DNA from: Paracoccus maritimus
Lineage (GTDB): Bacteria; Pseudomonadota; Alphaproteobacteria; Rhodobacterales; Rhodobacteraceae
Length of the DNA stretch: 64,000 nucleotides
Direction: 5' to 3'
Assembly: GCF_025195095.1 (NCBI RefSeq)
Contig: NZ_JANAVZ010000002.1
Coordinates: forward strand, 310,001-374,000
Of the stretch, positions 27,203 through 36,309 are shown piece after piece (positions within the stretch are counted from its first letter, which is position 1; each line of letters opens with the position of its first letter). The notes under the pieces are model-generated. The model saw only the letters and a list, made by a program, of their open reading frames with translations, had not been told where the DNA came from and made no database searches. A program made the translations under genes and the position numbers.

Positions 27203-27793
27203 GTGGCGCGGTCGATCCAGCGAATCATGATCGTCGGAGGGCCGGGATCGGGCAAGTCCTGGATGTCGCAGCGTCTGGCGGCGGTCAGCGGCCTGCCGGT
27301 CTGGCACATGGACCACATCCACTGGCTGCCCGGCTGGGTGGAACGTGACAGGCTGGAAAAGGACATGCTGACCCGAGAGGTTCACGCCCGCGACGCGTGG
27401 ATCTTTGAGGGCGGGCATTCGCGCACCTATCGCGAACGTGCCGCAAGGGCGCAGTTGCTGGTCTGGCTGGATCTGCCGGTCGGGCTGCGGATTCGGCGTG
27501 TCCTGTGGCGCGCGATCCTGCATCACGGCAAGGTGCGACCGGGCATGGCCGCGGGATGTCCTGAAGCGTTCGGCCGGCAGACGGTCGATTTCCTGCGCTT
27601 CATCTGGCGCACGCGAGAGACCGGACGGCAGGCCGTGCAGCGCGTGCTGGACGCCGCGCCCGCACATCTGCAGGTGGCGCATCTGCGCGGCGCGGCCGAA
27701 TTGCGCGGATTTCTTTCGACCGCCCGACCTGCGATGCCGGGGCCGGGACTGATCCTGTCCAGCGACCTGCGCGATGACCGAGGCAAGCCGTGA
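27203..27793 (+). CDS. P-loop nucleoside-kinase-like protein (FlaR/topology-modulation type)
   Basis: A 196-residue P-loop NTPase. The Walker A is GGPGSGKSW near the N-terminus, followed by DHIHWLPGWVERD, the WIFEGGHSRTYRERAARAQLLVWLDLP segment typical of small kinases annotated as DNA topology modulation (FlaR) proteins, and the LID-like RRVLWRAI region. The ORF starts with GTG at 27203, three bases after the mch stop; ATG at 27227 would leave only the P-loop at the very N-terminus and is less likely. The true substrate of this family is unknown; adenylate-kinase-like chemistry is probable. Confidence 0.7.
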   Translation: MARSIQRIMIVGGPGSGKSWMSQRLAAVSGLPVWHMDHIHWLPGWVERDRLEKDMLTREVHARDAWIFEGGHSRTYRERAARAQLLVWLDLPVGLRIRRVLWRAILHHGKVRPGMAAGCPEAFGRQTVDFLRFIWRTRETGRQAVQRVLDAAPAHLQVAHLRGAAELRGFLSTARPAMPGPGLILSSDLRDDRGKP

Positions 27794-27877
27794 TTCCCGC
27801 AGGTTTCAGGCGCCCTGCGGGTCTTGCTGCCCTGCCGTCGTGTGGCCAGAACGATCGCGTCCTTCGTTGTGCGCCTG

Positions 27878-27910
27878 TTGTGATCACGCCTGCGGCACGC
27901 GTGATCACAA
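27878..27910. promoter_or_regulatory. Paired GTGATCAC palindromes upstream of the sdh operon
   Basis: GTGATCAC at 27880-27887 and 27901-27908, starts 21 bp apart, within TTGTGATCAC and GTGATCACAA: the same arms, orientation and spacing as upstream of sucC. Downstream of the second arm the sequence reads ATCTGCG (sucC: TATGCGG), extending the likeness. The edge is 153 bases from the sdhC ATG. TTGCAA at 27933-27938, 22 bases further, is a possible -35. Interpreted as the binding site of one regulator shared by two TCA-cycle operons. Confidence 0.75.
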
Positions 27911-28063
27911 ATCTGCGAATCCACGACTTTTCTTGCAAGGCACTGGTATCTGCGGGTGACAGATGGCACAAAAGCCGACAGATGATGCGCCAATCGCCAG
28001 CCCGCGAGGCCAGCCCAAAGCCTGCGACGGGACGTGTGAGAACCGACAAAGGAGGGCCGCTTC

Positions 28064-28456
28064 ATGGCTGACGTGAATCGGGGAAACCGGCCGCTTTCCC
28101 CCCATCTTCAGGTCTATCGCCTGCCGGTTGCGGCAGTTACCTCGATCCTGACACGCATCACCGGGCACGCGCTGGTCGCGGGAATCCTGCTGATCGTGTG
28201 GTGGCTGGTCGGCGCCGTCAGCGGGCCCGAGGCCTTCGCGATGGCAGACTGGGTCGTGCGGTCCTGGCTGGGCTTTCTGATCCTGACCGGATCAGCATGG
28301 GCGCTGTGGTATCACACGCTGGCCGGGATCCGGCACCTGTTCTACGACGCCGGGATCGGGCTGGAGATCGACGAGGCTCGCAAGTCGTCCTGGGCGATCA
28401 TCATCGGATCGGGCGTGCTGACGCTGCTGTCCCTGATCCTGTTCTTCATCGGCTGA
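28064..28456 (+). CDS. sdhC: Succinate dehydrogenase cytochrome b556 subunit
   Basis: A 130-residue membrane anchor with three hydrophobic helices (about 25-48, 65-90, 105-128). The family start RPLSPHLQVYRLPVAAVTSILTRITGHAL and the heme/quinone-region WYHTLAGIRHLFYDAG are present; His residues in the latter are candidate heme b ligands. An AAAGGAGGG site precedes the ATG. It is the first gene of sdhCDAB, preceded by a 270-base regulatory region with the paired palindromes. Confidence 0.95.
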   Translation: MADVNRGNRPLSPHLQVYRLPVAAVTSILTRITGHALVAGILLIVWWLVGAVSGPEAFAMADWVVRSWLGFLILTGSAWALWYHTLAGIRHLFYDAGIGLEIDEARKSSWAIIIGSGVLTLLSLILFFIG

Positions 28457-28471
28457 GGCGAGGGTTCGAAG

Positions 28472-28858
28472 ATGCGCTATATCACCCCAAGAAAAGCCGC
28501 CGCCGGTCTGGGTTCCGCCCATAGCGGCACGGGCCATCACTGGGCGATGACGGTCAGTGCCTGTGCGCTGATCCTGCTGACCCCCGCCTTCCTGCTGGTC
28601 GTCGGCAGTGCCATCGGCCTGCCGCGCGAGGCGCTGATCGGTTATTTCGGTCGGCCCTATCCCGGCATCGTGACGGCACTGTTCGTGATCGTGGGCATGA
28701 TCCATTTCATCAAGGGCACCCGGATCATGATCGACGACTATTTCCAAGGCACCGCCCGCAAGGGTGCGATCATCATTTCGGTGATCTTCAGTTGGGCGGT
28801 CATCGCCGCCGCGGTCTTCGCCCTGGCGAAGATGGCCTTCATCACCATCGCGATCTGA
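28472..28858 (+). CDS. sdhD: Succinate dehydrogenase hydrophobic membrane anchor subunit
   Basis: A 128-residue membrane anchor with three helices. It starts [23 protein letters not shown] and contains [20 protein letters not shown], where the His and the following Asp/Tyr are the expected heme and ubiquinone site residues. With SdhC it binds heme b and ubiquinone and docks SdhAB. It lies 15 bases after sdhC and seven before sdhA. Confidence 0.95.
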   Translation: MRYITPRKAAAGLGSAHSGTGHHWAMTVSACALILLTPAFLLVVGSAIGLPREALIGYFGRPYPGIVTALFVIVGMIHFIKGTRIMIDDYFQGTARKGAIIISVIFSWAVIAAAVFALAKMAFITIAI

Positions 28859-28865
28859 GGACGAC

Positions 28866-30668
28866 ATGGCTGCATATGAAATTCAGACGCATGATTACGA
28901 CGTGGTCGTGGTGGGCGCGGGCGGCGCGGGTCTGCGCGCCACGCTGGGAATGGCCGAACAGGGGCTGCGCACGGCCTGCGTGACCAAGGTGTTCCCGACC
29001 CGGTCGCACACCGTGGCCGCGCAGGGCGGCATCGCCGCCTCGCTGTCGAACATGGGGCCCGACAACTGGCAGTGGCACATGTATGACACCGTCAAGGGGT
29101 CGGACTGGCTGGGCGACACCGACGCGATGGAATACCTGGCGCGCGAGGCGCCGAAGGCGGTTTACGAGCTGGAACATTATGGCGTGCCGTTTTCGCGCAC
29201 TGAAGAGGGCAAGATCTATCAGCGCCCGTTCGGCGGACACACGACCGAATTCGGTGAAGGCCCCCCGGTCCAGCGGACCTGCGCCGCGGCCGACCGCACC
29301 GGCCACGCCATCCTGCACACGCTTTACGGTCAAAGCCTGAAGAACAACGCCGAATTCTTCATCGAATATTTCGCGCTGGACCTGATCATCACCGATGGCC
29401 GCTGCACCGGCGTCGTCTGCTGGAAGCTGGACGACGGCACGATGCATGTCTTCAACGCCAAGATGGTGGTGCTGGCGACCGGCGGTTACGGCCGCGCCTA
29501 TTTCAGTGCGACCAGCGCCCATACCTGCACCGGCGACGGTGGCGGGATGGTGGCGCGTGCGGGCCTGCCGCTTCAGGACATGGAATTCGTGCAGTTCCAC
29601 CCGACCGGCATCTACGGCTCGGGCTGCCTGATCACCGAGGGTGCCCGCGGCGAAGGCGGCTATCTGACCAACAGCGAGGGCGAGCGTTTCATGGAACGCT
29701 ATGCCCCCACCTACAAGGATCTGGCCAGCCGCGATGTCGTCAGCCGCTGCATCACCATCGAGATCCGCGAAGGCCGTGGCGTGGGCGAGCACAAGGACCA
29801 CATGCATCTGAACCTGATGCATCTGCCGCCCGAAGCCCTGCACGAACGTCTGCCGGGCATCAGCGAATCGGCCAAGATCTTTGCCGGTGTTGACGTGACC
29901 AAGGATCCGATCCCGATCCTGCCGACGGTCCACTACAACATGGGCGGCATCCCGACGAATTACTGGGGCGAGGTGCTGAACCCGACCGAGGATAGCCCCG
30001 ACGCCGTGTTCCCGGGTCTGATGGCCGTGGGCGAGGCCGGTTGTGCCAGCGTTCATGGCGCGAACCGTCTGGGCTCCAACAGCCTGATCGACCTTGTCGT
30101 GTTCGGTCGCGCCGCCGCGATCCGTGCCGGTCAGGTCGTCGATCGCGAAGGCGCGATCCCGTCCACCAACCAGACCGAGGTGGATCGCGCGCTGGACCGG
30201 TTCGACAGGTTCCGCAACGCCGACGGCGGCACGCCAACGGCGGAGCTGCGGCTTGAGATGCAGAAGACGATGCAGGCCGACGCCGCCGTCTTCCGCACTG
30301 ACAAGACGCTGGCCGACGGCTGCGGCAAGATGGAGGCGATCGCCGCGAAACTGGACGATATTCATGTCACCGATCGCGGTTTGATCTGGAACACCGACCT
30401 GATGGAGACGCTGGAACTGGCGAATCTGATGCCCAACGCGCTGGCGACCATCGTCGGCGCCGAGGCGCGAAAGGAAAGCCGCGGTGCCCATGCTCACGAG
30501 GATTACCCCGAGCGGGATGATGCCACATGGCGCAAGCATTCCCTTGCGTGGGTCGAGGGGAACAAGGTTAAACTGGACTACCGCCCTGTCCACATGGACC
30601 CGCTGACGACGGAAGAAGAAGGCGGGATCGACCTGAAGAAGATTGCTCCCAAGAAAAGGGTTTACTGA
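28866..30668 (+). CDS. sdhA: Succinate dehydrogenase flavoprotein subunit
   Basis: A 600-residue flavoprotein that oxidises succinate to fumarate. FAD-binding [20 protein letters not shown] is near the N-terminus; the covalent FAD histidine lies in [11 protein letters not shown]; the active-site loop [21 protein letters not shown] and [20 protein letters not shown] are intact. The C-terminal helical domain is complete. Its stop TGA shares a base with the ATG of a small lipoprotein gene (30668), a coupling that places a periplasmic protein inside the sdh operon. Confidence 0.97.
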   Translation: MAAYEIQTHDYDVVVVGAGGAGLRATLGMAEQGLRTACVTKVFPTRSHTVAAQGGIAASLSNMGPDNWQWHMYDTVKGSDWLGDTDAMEYLAREAPKAVYELEHYGVPFSRTEEGKIYQRPFGGHTTEFGEGPPVQRTCAAADRTGHAILHTLYGQSLKNNAEFFIEYFALDLIITDGRCTGVVCWKLDDGTMHVFNAKMVVLATGGYGRAYFSATSAHTCTGDGGGMVARAGLPLQDMEFVQFHPTGIYGSGCLITEGARGEGGYLTNSEGERFMERYAPTYKDLASRDVVSRCITIEIREGRGVGEHKDHMHLNLMHLPPEALHERLPGISESAKIFAGVDVTKDPIPILPTVHYNMGGIPTNYWGEVLNPTEDSPDAVFPGLMAVGEAGCASVHGANRLGSNSLIDLVVFGRAAAIRAGQVVDREGAIPSTNQTEVDRALDRFDRFRNADGGTPTAELRLEMQKTMQADAAVFRTDKTLADGCGKMEAIAAKLDDIHVTDRGLIWNTDLMETLELANLMPNALATIVGAEARKESRGAHAHEDYPERDDATWRKHSLAWVEGNKVKLDYRPVHMDPLTTEEEGGIDLKKIAPKKRVY

Positions 30669-31030
30669 TGCGTTTCAATCTGACTGCCGTTTTTGCTGCG
30701 GGTACACTGGCGCTGGCGGGCTGTGTCGCCCCGATGCCCACCACCGCGCCTGTCCCGACCACCCCGACCACGACTGCGCCGACCACGCTGGACGCCGCAT
30801 CGCGGTCGCTGGCGCGCAGCGTCGTCAATTCCGAGATGGAAAAGCGTCTGCCGGGCGTGAACGTCGCCCCCTACAGCGATTGCGTCATCAACAACGCCAC
30901 CACGGCCGAGCTGATCGATATCGCGCAGATGGCGCGGTCGGGGACCATGGGGACCGCCGACAGCGTTGCGTCGATCGTGTCGCGGCCTGCGACGACCCAG
31001 TGCATCGCCAACGCCGCGCAGTCCGTGTGA
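30668..31030 (+). CDS. Small lipoprotein of unknown function between sdhA and sdhB (first)
   Basis: A 120-residue protein with a lipoprotein signal (LALAGC, Cys19), a Pro/Thr-rich linker (residues about 23-43, mostly PTT repeats) and a compact C-terminal part with two cysteines (YSDCVINNATTAELIDIAQ and TTQCIANAAQ) that could form a disulfide. The linker suggests a domain held away from the membrane. The start overlaps the sdhA stop by one base. No family recognised; it is predicted to be membrane-anchored on the periplasmic side, away from the cytoplasmic SdhA and SdhB. Confidence 0.75.
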   Translation: MRFNLTAVFAAGTLALAGCVAPMPTTAPVPTTPTTTAPTTLDAASRSLARSVVNSEMEKRLPGVNVAPYSDCVINNATTAELIDIAQMARSGTMGTADSVASIVSRPATTQCIANAAQSV

Positions 31031-31034
31031 TGCG

Positions 31035-31364
31035 ATGAGGCGGGCGCACATTGCGATTCTGGCGCTGTTGCCGCTGGCTGCGTCCGTATCGGCCTGCGGG
31101 CCGGTTCCGGTCGATCAGGCCGAGGCCAGCTGCCAAAGCAATGCGCGTCTTGCCGAGCGTCCGCGCGGCAGCGTGACGATGGGCGCCGGCGCAGGGTCCG
31201 ACGGATTCTCGGGCGGGTTCGGCCGGGTCGAGCTGGATATCAGCAGCGACTATCTGATGGGCCGCGATCCTGCCGAAGTCTATCGAAGCTGCGTGATGCG
31301 ACGTTCCGGCCAGTTGCCGCGGCAGCCTTATTACAGCCAGACGGGCCAGGGCGGATCGCGATGA
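31035..31364 (+). CDS. Small lipoprotein of unknown function between sdhA and sdhB (second)
   Basis: A 109-residue protein starting at the ATG at 31035, four bases after the previous stop. The signal peptide ends in a lipobox (SVSAC, Cys21). The mature part carries EASCQSNARLAERPRGS, a Gly-rich segment, FGRVELDISSDYLMGRDPAEVYRSCV and a basic tail. The paired cysteines suggest one disulfide. The family is not recognised, but the DYxxGRDP-containing C-terminal half looks conserved-domain-like. It is 86 bases upstream of sdhB. Confidence 0.7.
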   Translation: MRRAHIAILALLPLAASVSACGPVPVDQAEASCQSNARLAERPRGSVTMGAGAGSDGFSGGFGRVELDISSDYLMGRDPAEVYRSCVMRRSGQLPRQPYYSQTGQGGSR

Positions 31365-31450
31365 TACGCGCGTTCTATCGTCCTGACCCCGCGCATCGCG
31401 GCGGTGCCCATCGCGCACCCTCCGAAGGCACTTCCTGAAAGGAGCACCCA

Positions 31451-32230
31451 ATGGTCCAGTTCACCTTGCCCAAGAACAGCCAGATCCGGGTCGGCAAGAC
31501 CTGGCCCAAGCCGGACGGCGCCACCAATGTGAAGAAGTTCCAGATCTATCGCTGGGATCCCGACACCGGCGAGAATCCTCGTCTGGACACATATTTCGTG
31601 GATCTGGACAAATGCGGACCGATGGTTCTGGACGCGCTGATCAAGATCAAGAACGAAATCGATCCGACGCTGTCCTTCCGGCGGTCCTGCCGCGAAGGGA
31701 TCTGTGGATCCTGCGCGATGGTCATCGACGGCGGCAACCGGCTGGCCTGCATCTTCGGCATCGACGAGATTGCAGGGGATGTAGCGATCTATCCGCTGCC
31801 GCATATGCCGGTCGTCAAGGACCTGATCCCCGACCTGACGCATTTCTATGCACAGCATGCCAGCGTGAACCCGTATCTGCAGACCAAGTCGCCGACGCCG
31901 GGCAAGGAATGGAAACAGTCCATCGAGGATCGCAAGAAGCTGGATGGGCTGTACGAGTGCATTCTTTGCGCCTCGTGCTCGACGGCGTGCCCGTCCTATT
32001 GGTGGAACGGGGACCGCTATCTGGGCCCGGCCGCGCTGTTGACGGCCTATCGCTGGATCATCGATTCGCGCGACGAGGCCACGGGCGAGCGGCTGGACGA
32101 ATTGGAAGACCCGTTCAAGCTGTATAGGTGCCACACGATCATGAACTGCACCAATACTTGCCCCAAGGGCCTGAACCCTGCGAAGGCGATCGCGTCGATC
32201 AAGCACATGATGGTCGAACGGCAGGTCTGA
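31451..32230 (+). CDS. sdhB: Succinate dehydrogenase iron-sulfur subunit
   Basis: A 259-residue subunit carrying three iron-sulfur clusters. The [2Fe-2S] ligands are Cys80, Cys85, Cys88 ([10 protein letters not shown]) and Cys100. The [4Fe-4S] and [3Fe-4S] clusters use the motifs [13 protein letters not shown] and [17 protein letters not shown]. It passes electrons from SdhA to ubiquinone at SdhCD. A GAAAGGAGC site precedes the ATG. It is the last gene of the operon, followed by a strong terminator. Confidence 0.97.
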   Translation: MVQFTLPKNSQIRVGKTWPKPDGATNVKKFQIYRWDPDTGENPRLDTYFVDLDKCGPMVLDALIKIKNEIDPTLSFRRSCREGICGSCAMVIDGGNRLACIFGIDEIAGDVAIYPLPHMPVVKDLIPDLTHFYAQHASVNPYLQTKSPTPGKEWKQSIEDRKKLDGLYECILCASCSTACPSYWWNGDRYLGPAALLTAYRWIIDSRDEATGERLDELEDPFKLYRCHTIMNCTNTCPKGLNPAKAIASIKHMMVERQV

Positions 32231-32282
32231 TCGCGTCAACGCGACGGTCGGTCTGCCGGCCGTCGCCATGTTCCGAAAGCCC

Positions 32283-32312
32283 AAGCCCCCGGCGCATGTC
32301 CGGGGGCTTTTT
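32283..32312 (+). terminator. Terminator of the sdh operon
   Basis: Ten-bp stem AAGCCCCCGG (32283-32292) with CCGGGGGCTT (32300-32309), seven-base loop, then TTTTT (32308-32312). It lies 53 bases after the sdhB stop. Confidence 0.9.
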
Positions 32313-32334
32313 GCTTGGCAACGGATCCTTCCGA

Positions 32335-32373
32335 AACGAAAACCCGCCCGGGCTGATGCCGGGCGGGCTGTTT
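32335..32373 (-). terminator. Terminator of the tctCBA operon
   Basis: Stem CCCGCCCGG (32343-32351) with CCGGGCGGG (32359-32367). Read on the minus strand it follows the tctA stop by about 27 bases and ends in TTTTCGTTT. A second stem back-to-back with the sdh terminator between convergent operons. Confidence 0.8.
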
Positions 32374-32393
32374 CTTCGTACGCTGCAAAGCTG

Positions 32394-33941
32394 TCAGTCG
32401 ACCAGATCGGTGTCTTCGCCGGTCTTCTTCGCCAGCTGCATGCGCCGCTTGAGCATCTTGCCGGCGACCATTGGCATGATGAAGCCGATGATCGCGATGC
32501 TCCACAGGCCGATGGTCAGGGGTGATCCGAACAGCACCGAATAGTCGCCATCGGCGATGGTGACGGCGCGGCGCAGATTGACCTCCATCTCGTTGCCCAG
32601 AAGCGTGCCCAGGATGATCGGGACCAGCGGGACATCCAGCTTGCGCAGCACCCAGCCGCCGATACCGAACAGGATCATCACGACCAGATCGAAGGTCGAG
32701 CCCGAGATGCCGTAGATGCCGACAAAGGAAATCATCGCGACGATCGGCATCAGGATCCGGGGCGGCACCATCAGCACCCGCGTGAACAGACCGATCATCG
32801 GGATGTTCAGGACCAACAGCATGACGTTGCCGATGAACAGGGCCGCGATCAGGCCCCAGACCACGTCGGGGTTGTTGGTGAACAGCAACGGCCCCGGCGT
32901 GATGTTCAGCGCCAGCAACACCGCCAGCAGAACCGCCGTGGTCCCGGATCCCGGCACCCCCAGCGCCAGCATCGGCACCAGCGCGCCGCCCGCAGCGGCG
33001 TTGTTGCCGGTCTCGGGTGCGGCGACACCGCGCGGATCGCCGGTGCCGAAGGTGTTTTCGCGGTCCACGAGGCGCTTTTCCATCGAGTAGGAGATGAACG
33101 AGCCAAGCGAGGCCCCGGCGCCGGGCAGGACACCGGCGATGAAGCCAAGGACCGAGGTGCGCGCCATGGTCGGGATGCAGGACCGAACCATGCTCCAGGG
33201 TGGAATGATGCGCCCGATCTGGACCTTGGGCCCGGTCGAGGAATCCTTGTCCGTGCCGCGATGTTCCAGGAAGATGAACACTTCGGACAGGGCGAAAAGC
33301 CCGACGATGGCGACAAGGAAGTCGATCCCGTCGTAAAGATGCACCTCGCCGAAGGTAAAGCGCGGAACACCGGTCTGCGTATCGACGCCGATCATCGCCA
33401 GCCCCAGCCCAAGTGCAGCCGCGAAGGCCGCCTTGGCCTGATTGGTCGAACTGATCCCGCCAAGCGTGGCGAAGGCCAGAACGAACAGCGCGAAATATTC
33501 GGCCGGACCGAACAGCAGCGCCACCTTCACAAGCTGCGGCGCCAGGAAAACCAGGCCCCAGGTCGCGAAGAACGCGCCCACGAAGGATGCGATGCCCGAC
33601 AGGGCCAGCGCCTCGCCGGCCTGGCCCTTGCGCGCCATCGGATAGCCGTCGAGACAGGTCATCATCGCCGGTTCGTCGCCGGGAATGTTCAGCAGGATCG
33701 ACGAAATCCGCCCGCCATACATGGCCCCGTAATAGACCGAGGTCAGCAGGATCAGCGCCGGCGTGGCGTCAAGGCCAAGCGTGAATGCAAGCGGGATCAG
33801 GATCGCGACCCCGTTCGAGGGACCAAGACCGGGCAGGGCGCCCATGATGGTGCCGAGAAGACAGCCCAGAAGCGCCAGTCCGATATTCTGGAAGGTCAGT
33901 GCGACAAGAAATCCGTCGCCGAGAGATGAAAGAAGCTCCAT
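32394..33941 (-). CDS. tctA: Tripartite tricarboxylate transporter, large membrane subunit
   Basis: A 515-residue protein with about 12 hydrophobic helices. The duplicated family signature is visible: LGCLLGTIMGALPGLGPSNGVAILIPLAFTLG near the N-terminus and a second Gly/Pro-rich loop, VLPGAGASLGSFISYSMEKR, in the middle, followed by GVAAPETGNNAAAGGALVPMLALGVPGSG. TctA forms the ion-coupled pore that takes substrate from the TctC binding protein. Likely substrates are citrate or other tricarboxylates and related carboxylates. The gene is 11 bases downstream of tctB. Confidence 0.93.
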   Translation of the reverse strand: MELLSSLGDGFLVALTFQNIGLALLGCLLGTIMGALPGLGPSNGVAILIPLAFTLGLDATPALILLTSVYYGAMYGGRISSILLNIPGDEPAMMTCLDGYPMARKGQAGEALALSGIASFVGAFFATWGLVFLAPQLVKVALLFGPAEYFALFVLAFATLGGISSTNQAKAAFAAALGLGLAMIGVDTQTGVPRFTFGEVHLYDGIDFLVAIVGLFALSEVFIFLEHRGTDKDSSTGPKVQIGRIIPPWSMVRSCIPTMARTSVLGFIAGVLPGAGASLGSFISYSMEKRLVDRENTFGTGDPRGVAAPETGNNAAAGGALVPMLALGVPGSGTTAVLLAVLLALNITPGPLLFTNNPDVVWGLIAALFIGNVMLLVLNIPMIGLFTRVLMVPPRILMPIVAMISFVGIYGISGSTFDLVVMILFGIGGWVLRKLDVPLVPIILGTLLGNEMEVNLRRAVTIADGDYSVLFGSPLTIGLWSIAIIGFIMPMVAGKMLKRRMQLAKKTGEDTDLVD

Positions 33942-33952
33942 TGATCAGGGTC

Positions 33953-34384
33953 CTAGAATCCGAGGGGGCCACGGGCCAGCGACAGGCCCAGGATCAGCCG
34001 GAACACCACATAGATGCCGACCGAGGTTCCGATGCCGACCAGCACTGCCTCGACGGGTTTCGATCCAAGCCGCCAGGCCAGATATCCGGCTGCGAACATG
34101 GTCGCGACGACGAAGCCCAGCACCGGCAAAAGCTGCGCATAGGCGAACAGCACCAGAACCGCGAAACCGATCTCAGCCAGTCGCCCGGCCTGCGGCCAGT
34201 CCGGCGCGGGATCCGGCTTCACCAGGAAATAGATCGAGGCAAGCCCCATGATTGTGGCAACGATGATCGGAAAGACCGACGGCCCCACGGCGTCGCTCAT
34301 GAAGGCGACTTCGATCATCGTCGCCTGGATGCCGAAGAAGATGGCGAGAACAAGCCCGATCCCGCCGAAGATGCGGTCGCTCAT
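33953..34384 (-). CDS. tctB: Tripartite tricarboxylate transporter, small membrane subunit
   Basis: A 143-residue membrane protein with four helices (about 5-22, 35-55, 75-105, 115-138), including FFGIQATMIEVAFMSDAVGPSVFPIIVA and the LGFVVATMFAAGYLAWRLGS loop of the TctB family. The ATG at 34384 follows AAGGGAGG; an upstream in-frame ATG (34438) would add a non-family extension. It assists TctA. A strong hairpin separates it from tctC. Confidence 0.88.
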   Translation of the reverse strand: MSDRIFGGIGLVLAIFFGIQATMIEVAFMSDAVGPSVFPIIVATIMGLASIYFLVKPDPAPDWPQAGRLAEIGFAVLVLFAYAQLLPVLGFVVATMFAAGYLAWRLGSKPVEAVLVGIGTSVGIYVVFRLILGLSLARGPLGF

Positions 34385-34412
34385 TGTGACCTCCCTTGAT
34401 GATGTGCCCAAG

Positions 34413-34436
34413 GCTTCCGGCCACGCGGCCGGAAGC
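34413..34436 (-). other. Intercistronic stem-loop after tctC
   Basis: Perfect 10-bp stem GCTTCCGGCC (34413-34422) with GGCCGGAAGC (34427-34436), four-base loop ACGC, 21 bases after the tctC stop and before tctB. No T-run. As in the ytfQ and smoE operons, it lies directly after the binding-protein gene. Confidence 0.7.
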
Positions 34437-34457
34437 ACATTGGCGGATGCGGCCCGG

Positions 34458-35450
34458 TTACTTGATCAGCCCGATCTCGCGCGACAGTTCTTCGATGCGG
34501 GCGATCGAGGCGTCCACATATTCCTGAAACTCGGGTCCGCTAAGATCCAGAGGCGCCAGGCCGTTGGTCTGCATCACCTGCTTCCACTGGTCGCTTTCAT
34601 AGACGTCATGAATGGTCGTGGCCCAGTATTCATAGGCCTCGTCGCTCATCCCGCCGGGGGCGTAGAAGCCGCGCCAATTGGCGCCCACCGCGTCGATGCC
34701 CTGTTCGATGGCGGTCGGAAACTCCGAGAATTCACCTTCCAGACGCTCGGGCGCCAGCACGGCGATCACCTTGATGTCGCCGGAATCGACGAACCCTTTG
34801 GCTTCGGACAGATCACCCGTATAGGCCTGCAGCGATCCGGCCAGAAGCTGGGTGATCGCCTCGCCACCGCCCGCGAAGGCGATATACTTGACGCTGCGCA
34901 CGTCTTCGATACCGGCCTCGTTCGCGGCGATCAGCACTTTCAGATGGTCCCAGCCGCCGACTGCCGAACCGCCACCGATCGAGATCGACCGCGGGTCCTG
35001 CTTGATCATGTCCAACAGTTCGGGCAGCGTCTCGACCTCGCTGTCGGCGGCAACCGCGATGACGCCATAATCGGCGCCAAGCGATCCCAGCCAGCGCACC
35101 TGATCGGAGGTGTTGCCGGGATAGGCCTTCTGTGCCAGCCGCGTCGCCGTGGCGGTCGAGGCCGCGACAACCAGATCGTTGCTGTCATTGCGCTTGTTCA
35201 CCACCTCGGCGAAGGCGACGCCGCCACCGCCGCCGGACAGGTTCACGACCTGCATAGTGCCGGGGATCGCGCCTATATCCTGGGCGACCTTGCCGAACTG
35301 CCGGCAGGTAAAGTCCCAGCCGCCGCCCGGGTTGGCCGGGGCGATGCATTCGGTCGCTTCGGGTTCGAAGGCCGCCGCAGGGCCGCCGATGATGGTCGTG
35401 GCCAGGATCGCCGCCGCAAATGCGCGGCCGAAAATCATGTTCGGTTTCAT
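34458..35450 (-). CDS. tctC: Tripartite tricarboxylate transporter periplasmic binding protein
   Basis: A 330-residue binding protein of the TctC/Bug family. The signal peptide covers about residues 1-28 (AAAILATTIIGGPAAA). The mature start FEPEATECIAPANPGGGWDFTCR carries the Bug-family PxGPGGxxD-like loop that binds a carboxylate. The ATG at 35450 follows GGGAGGAG; the frame is open for 83 more codons upstream without family sequence. Two cysteines near the start of the mature protein are unusual but shared with some close homologues as I recall them. It is divergent from the TctD-type regulator, which probably controls it. Confidence 0.92.
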   Translation of the reverse strand: MKPNMIFGRAFAAAILATTIIGGPAAAFEPEATECIAPANPGGGWDFTCRQFGKVAQDIGAIPGTMQVVNLSGGGGGVAFAEVVNKRNDSNDLVVAASTATATRLAQKAYPGNTSDQVRWLGSLGADYGVIAVAADSEVETLPELLDMIKQDPRSISIGGGSAVGGWDHLKVLIAANEAGIEDVRSVKYIAFAGGGEAITQLLAGSLQAYTGDLSEAKGFVDSGDIKVIAVLAPERLEGEFSEFPTAIEQGIDAVGANWRGFYAPGGMSDEAYEYWATTIHDVYESDQWKQVMQTNGLAPLDLSGPEFQEYVDASIARIEELSREIGLIK

Positions 35451-35568
35451 CTTGCTGTTACTCCTCCCGTCGGGGTCGTGTGGCGTCCGGACGCCTCTCT
35501 CCGCGCCGGACCTTCCGTGTGGTACTATGCGAGGCTGTCGCGAAGCTGTCACACCGCGCAATCCGCAA

Positions 35569-35596
35569 TTGTCAGAAAGGGTCGAGGGCCTATACT
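35569..35596 (+). promoter_or_regulatory. Promoter of the response regulator-kinase operon
   Basis: TTGTCA (35569-35574), 16-base spacer, TATACT (35591-35596). It is one of the best sigma-70-type matches in the window and lies 41 bases upstream of the regulator ATG, in the gap divergent from tctC. Confidence 0.6.
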
Positions 35597-35637
35597 GGGC
35601 CGTCACGGCAGAGGGGGCCGTGGGGAGGAAGTGTCTG

Positions 35638-36309
35638 ATGCGTATCCTGCTGGTCGAGGACGCGATGGATGTCGCCGAGGCGATCTCGGCCATGTTCACC
35701 AGGCGCGGTGACGCCGTCGATCATGCCGCGACCGTTCTTGCCGCGCAGGATTATCTGGCGGTGCAGGGCTATGACATCGCCATTCTCGATATCGGATTGC
35801 CCGACGGCCTGGGAACCGAAGTGCTTGCCGCGCTGAGATCGGCGGGCAAGGCGACGCCGGTGCTGATGCTGACCGCGCAATCGGATGTCGATGACCGGGT
35901 GTCGGCGCTGAACAGCGGGGCCGACGACTATCTTGTGAAACCTTTCGATCTGCGCGAGCTGGAGGCGCGGGTGCGTGCGTTGATCCGGCGCAACAGCGGC
36001 GATGTCTCGGGCTGCATCGAGTTTGCCGATCTGCTGTTCGATCCGGCCGGTTGCAGCCTTGAGATCGGTGGCGCGCCGGTGACGTTGACGCGGCGCGAAT
36101 TCAGCCTGCTTGAGATCATGTTGGCCAATCGCGGTCGGGTGATCCCCAAGGAGCGTATTCTCGAACGCATGTATGCCTTTGACCACGAACAGGTGGGAAC
36201 CAACACGGTGGAACTGTATGTCGCCCGGCTGCGCCGCAAGTTGCAGCCAAGCCGCGTGGCCATTCGCACGCTGAGGGGCCTGGGTTACCAGCTTGTCGCA
36301 GATAGCTGA
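35638..36309 (+). CDS. tctD: Two-component response regulator, OmpR/TctD type
   Basis: A 223-residue regulator with an N-terminal receiver domain (phospho-acceptor Asp51 in ILDIGLPDG; conserved Lys in DDYLVKPFDL) and a C-terminal winged helix DNA-binding domain (LTRREFSLLEIMLANRGRVIPKERILERMY, then NTVELYVARLRRKL). The ATG follows GGGGAGGAAG. Divergent orientation to tctC and the adjacent kinase identify it as the likely activator of tricarboxylate uptake. Confidence 0.92.
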   Translation: MRILLVEDAMDVAEAISAMFTRRGDAVDHAATVLAAQDYLAVQGYDIAILDIGLPDGLGTEVLAALRSAGKATPVLMLTAQSDVDDRVSALNSGADDYLVKPFDLRELEARVRALIRRNSGDVSGCIEFADLLFDPAGCSLEIGGAPVTLTRREFSLLEIMLANRGRVIPKERILERMYAFDHEQVGTNTVELYVARLRRKLQPSRVAIRTLRGLGYQLVADS

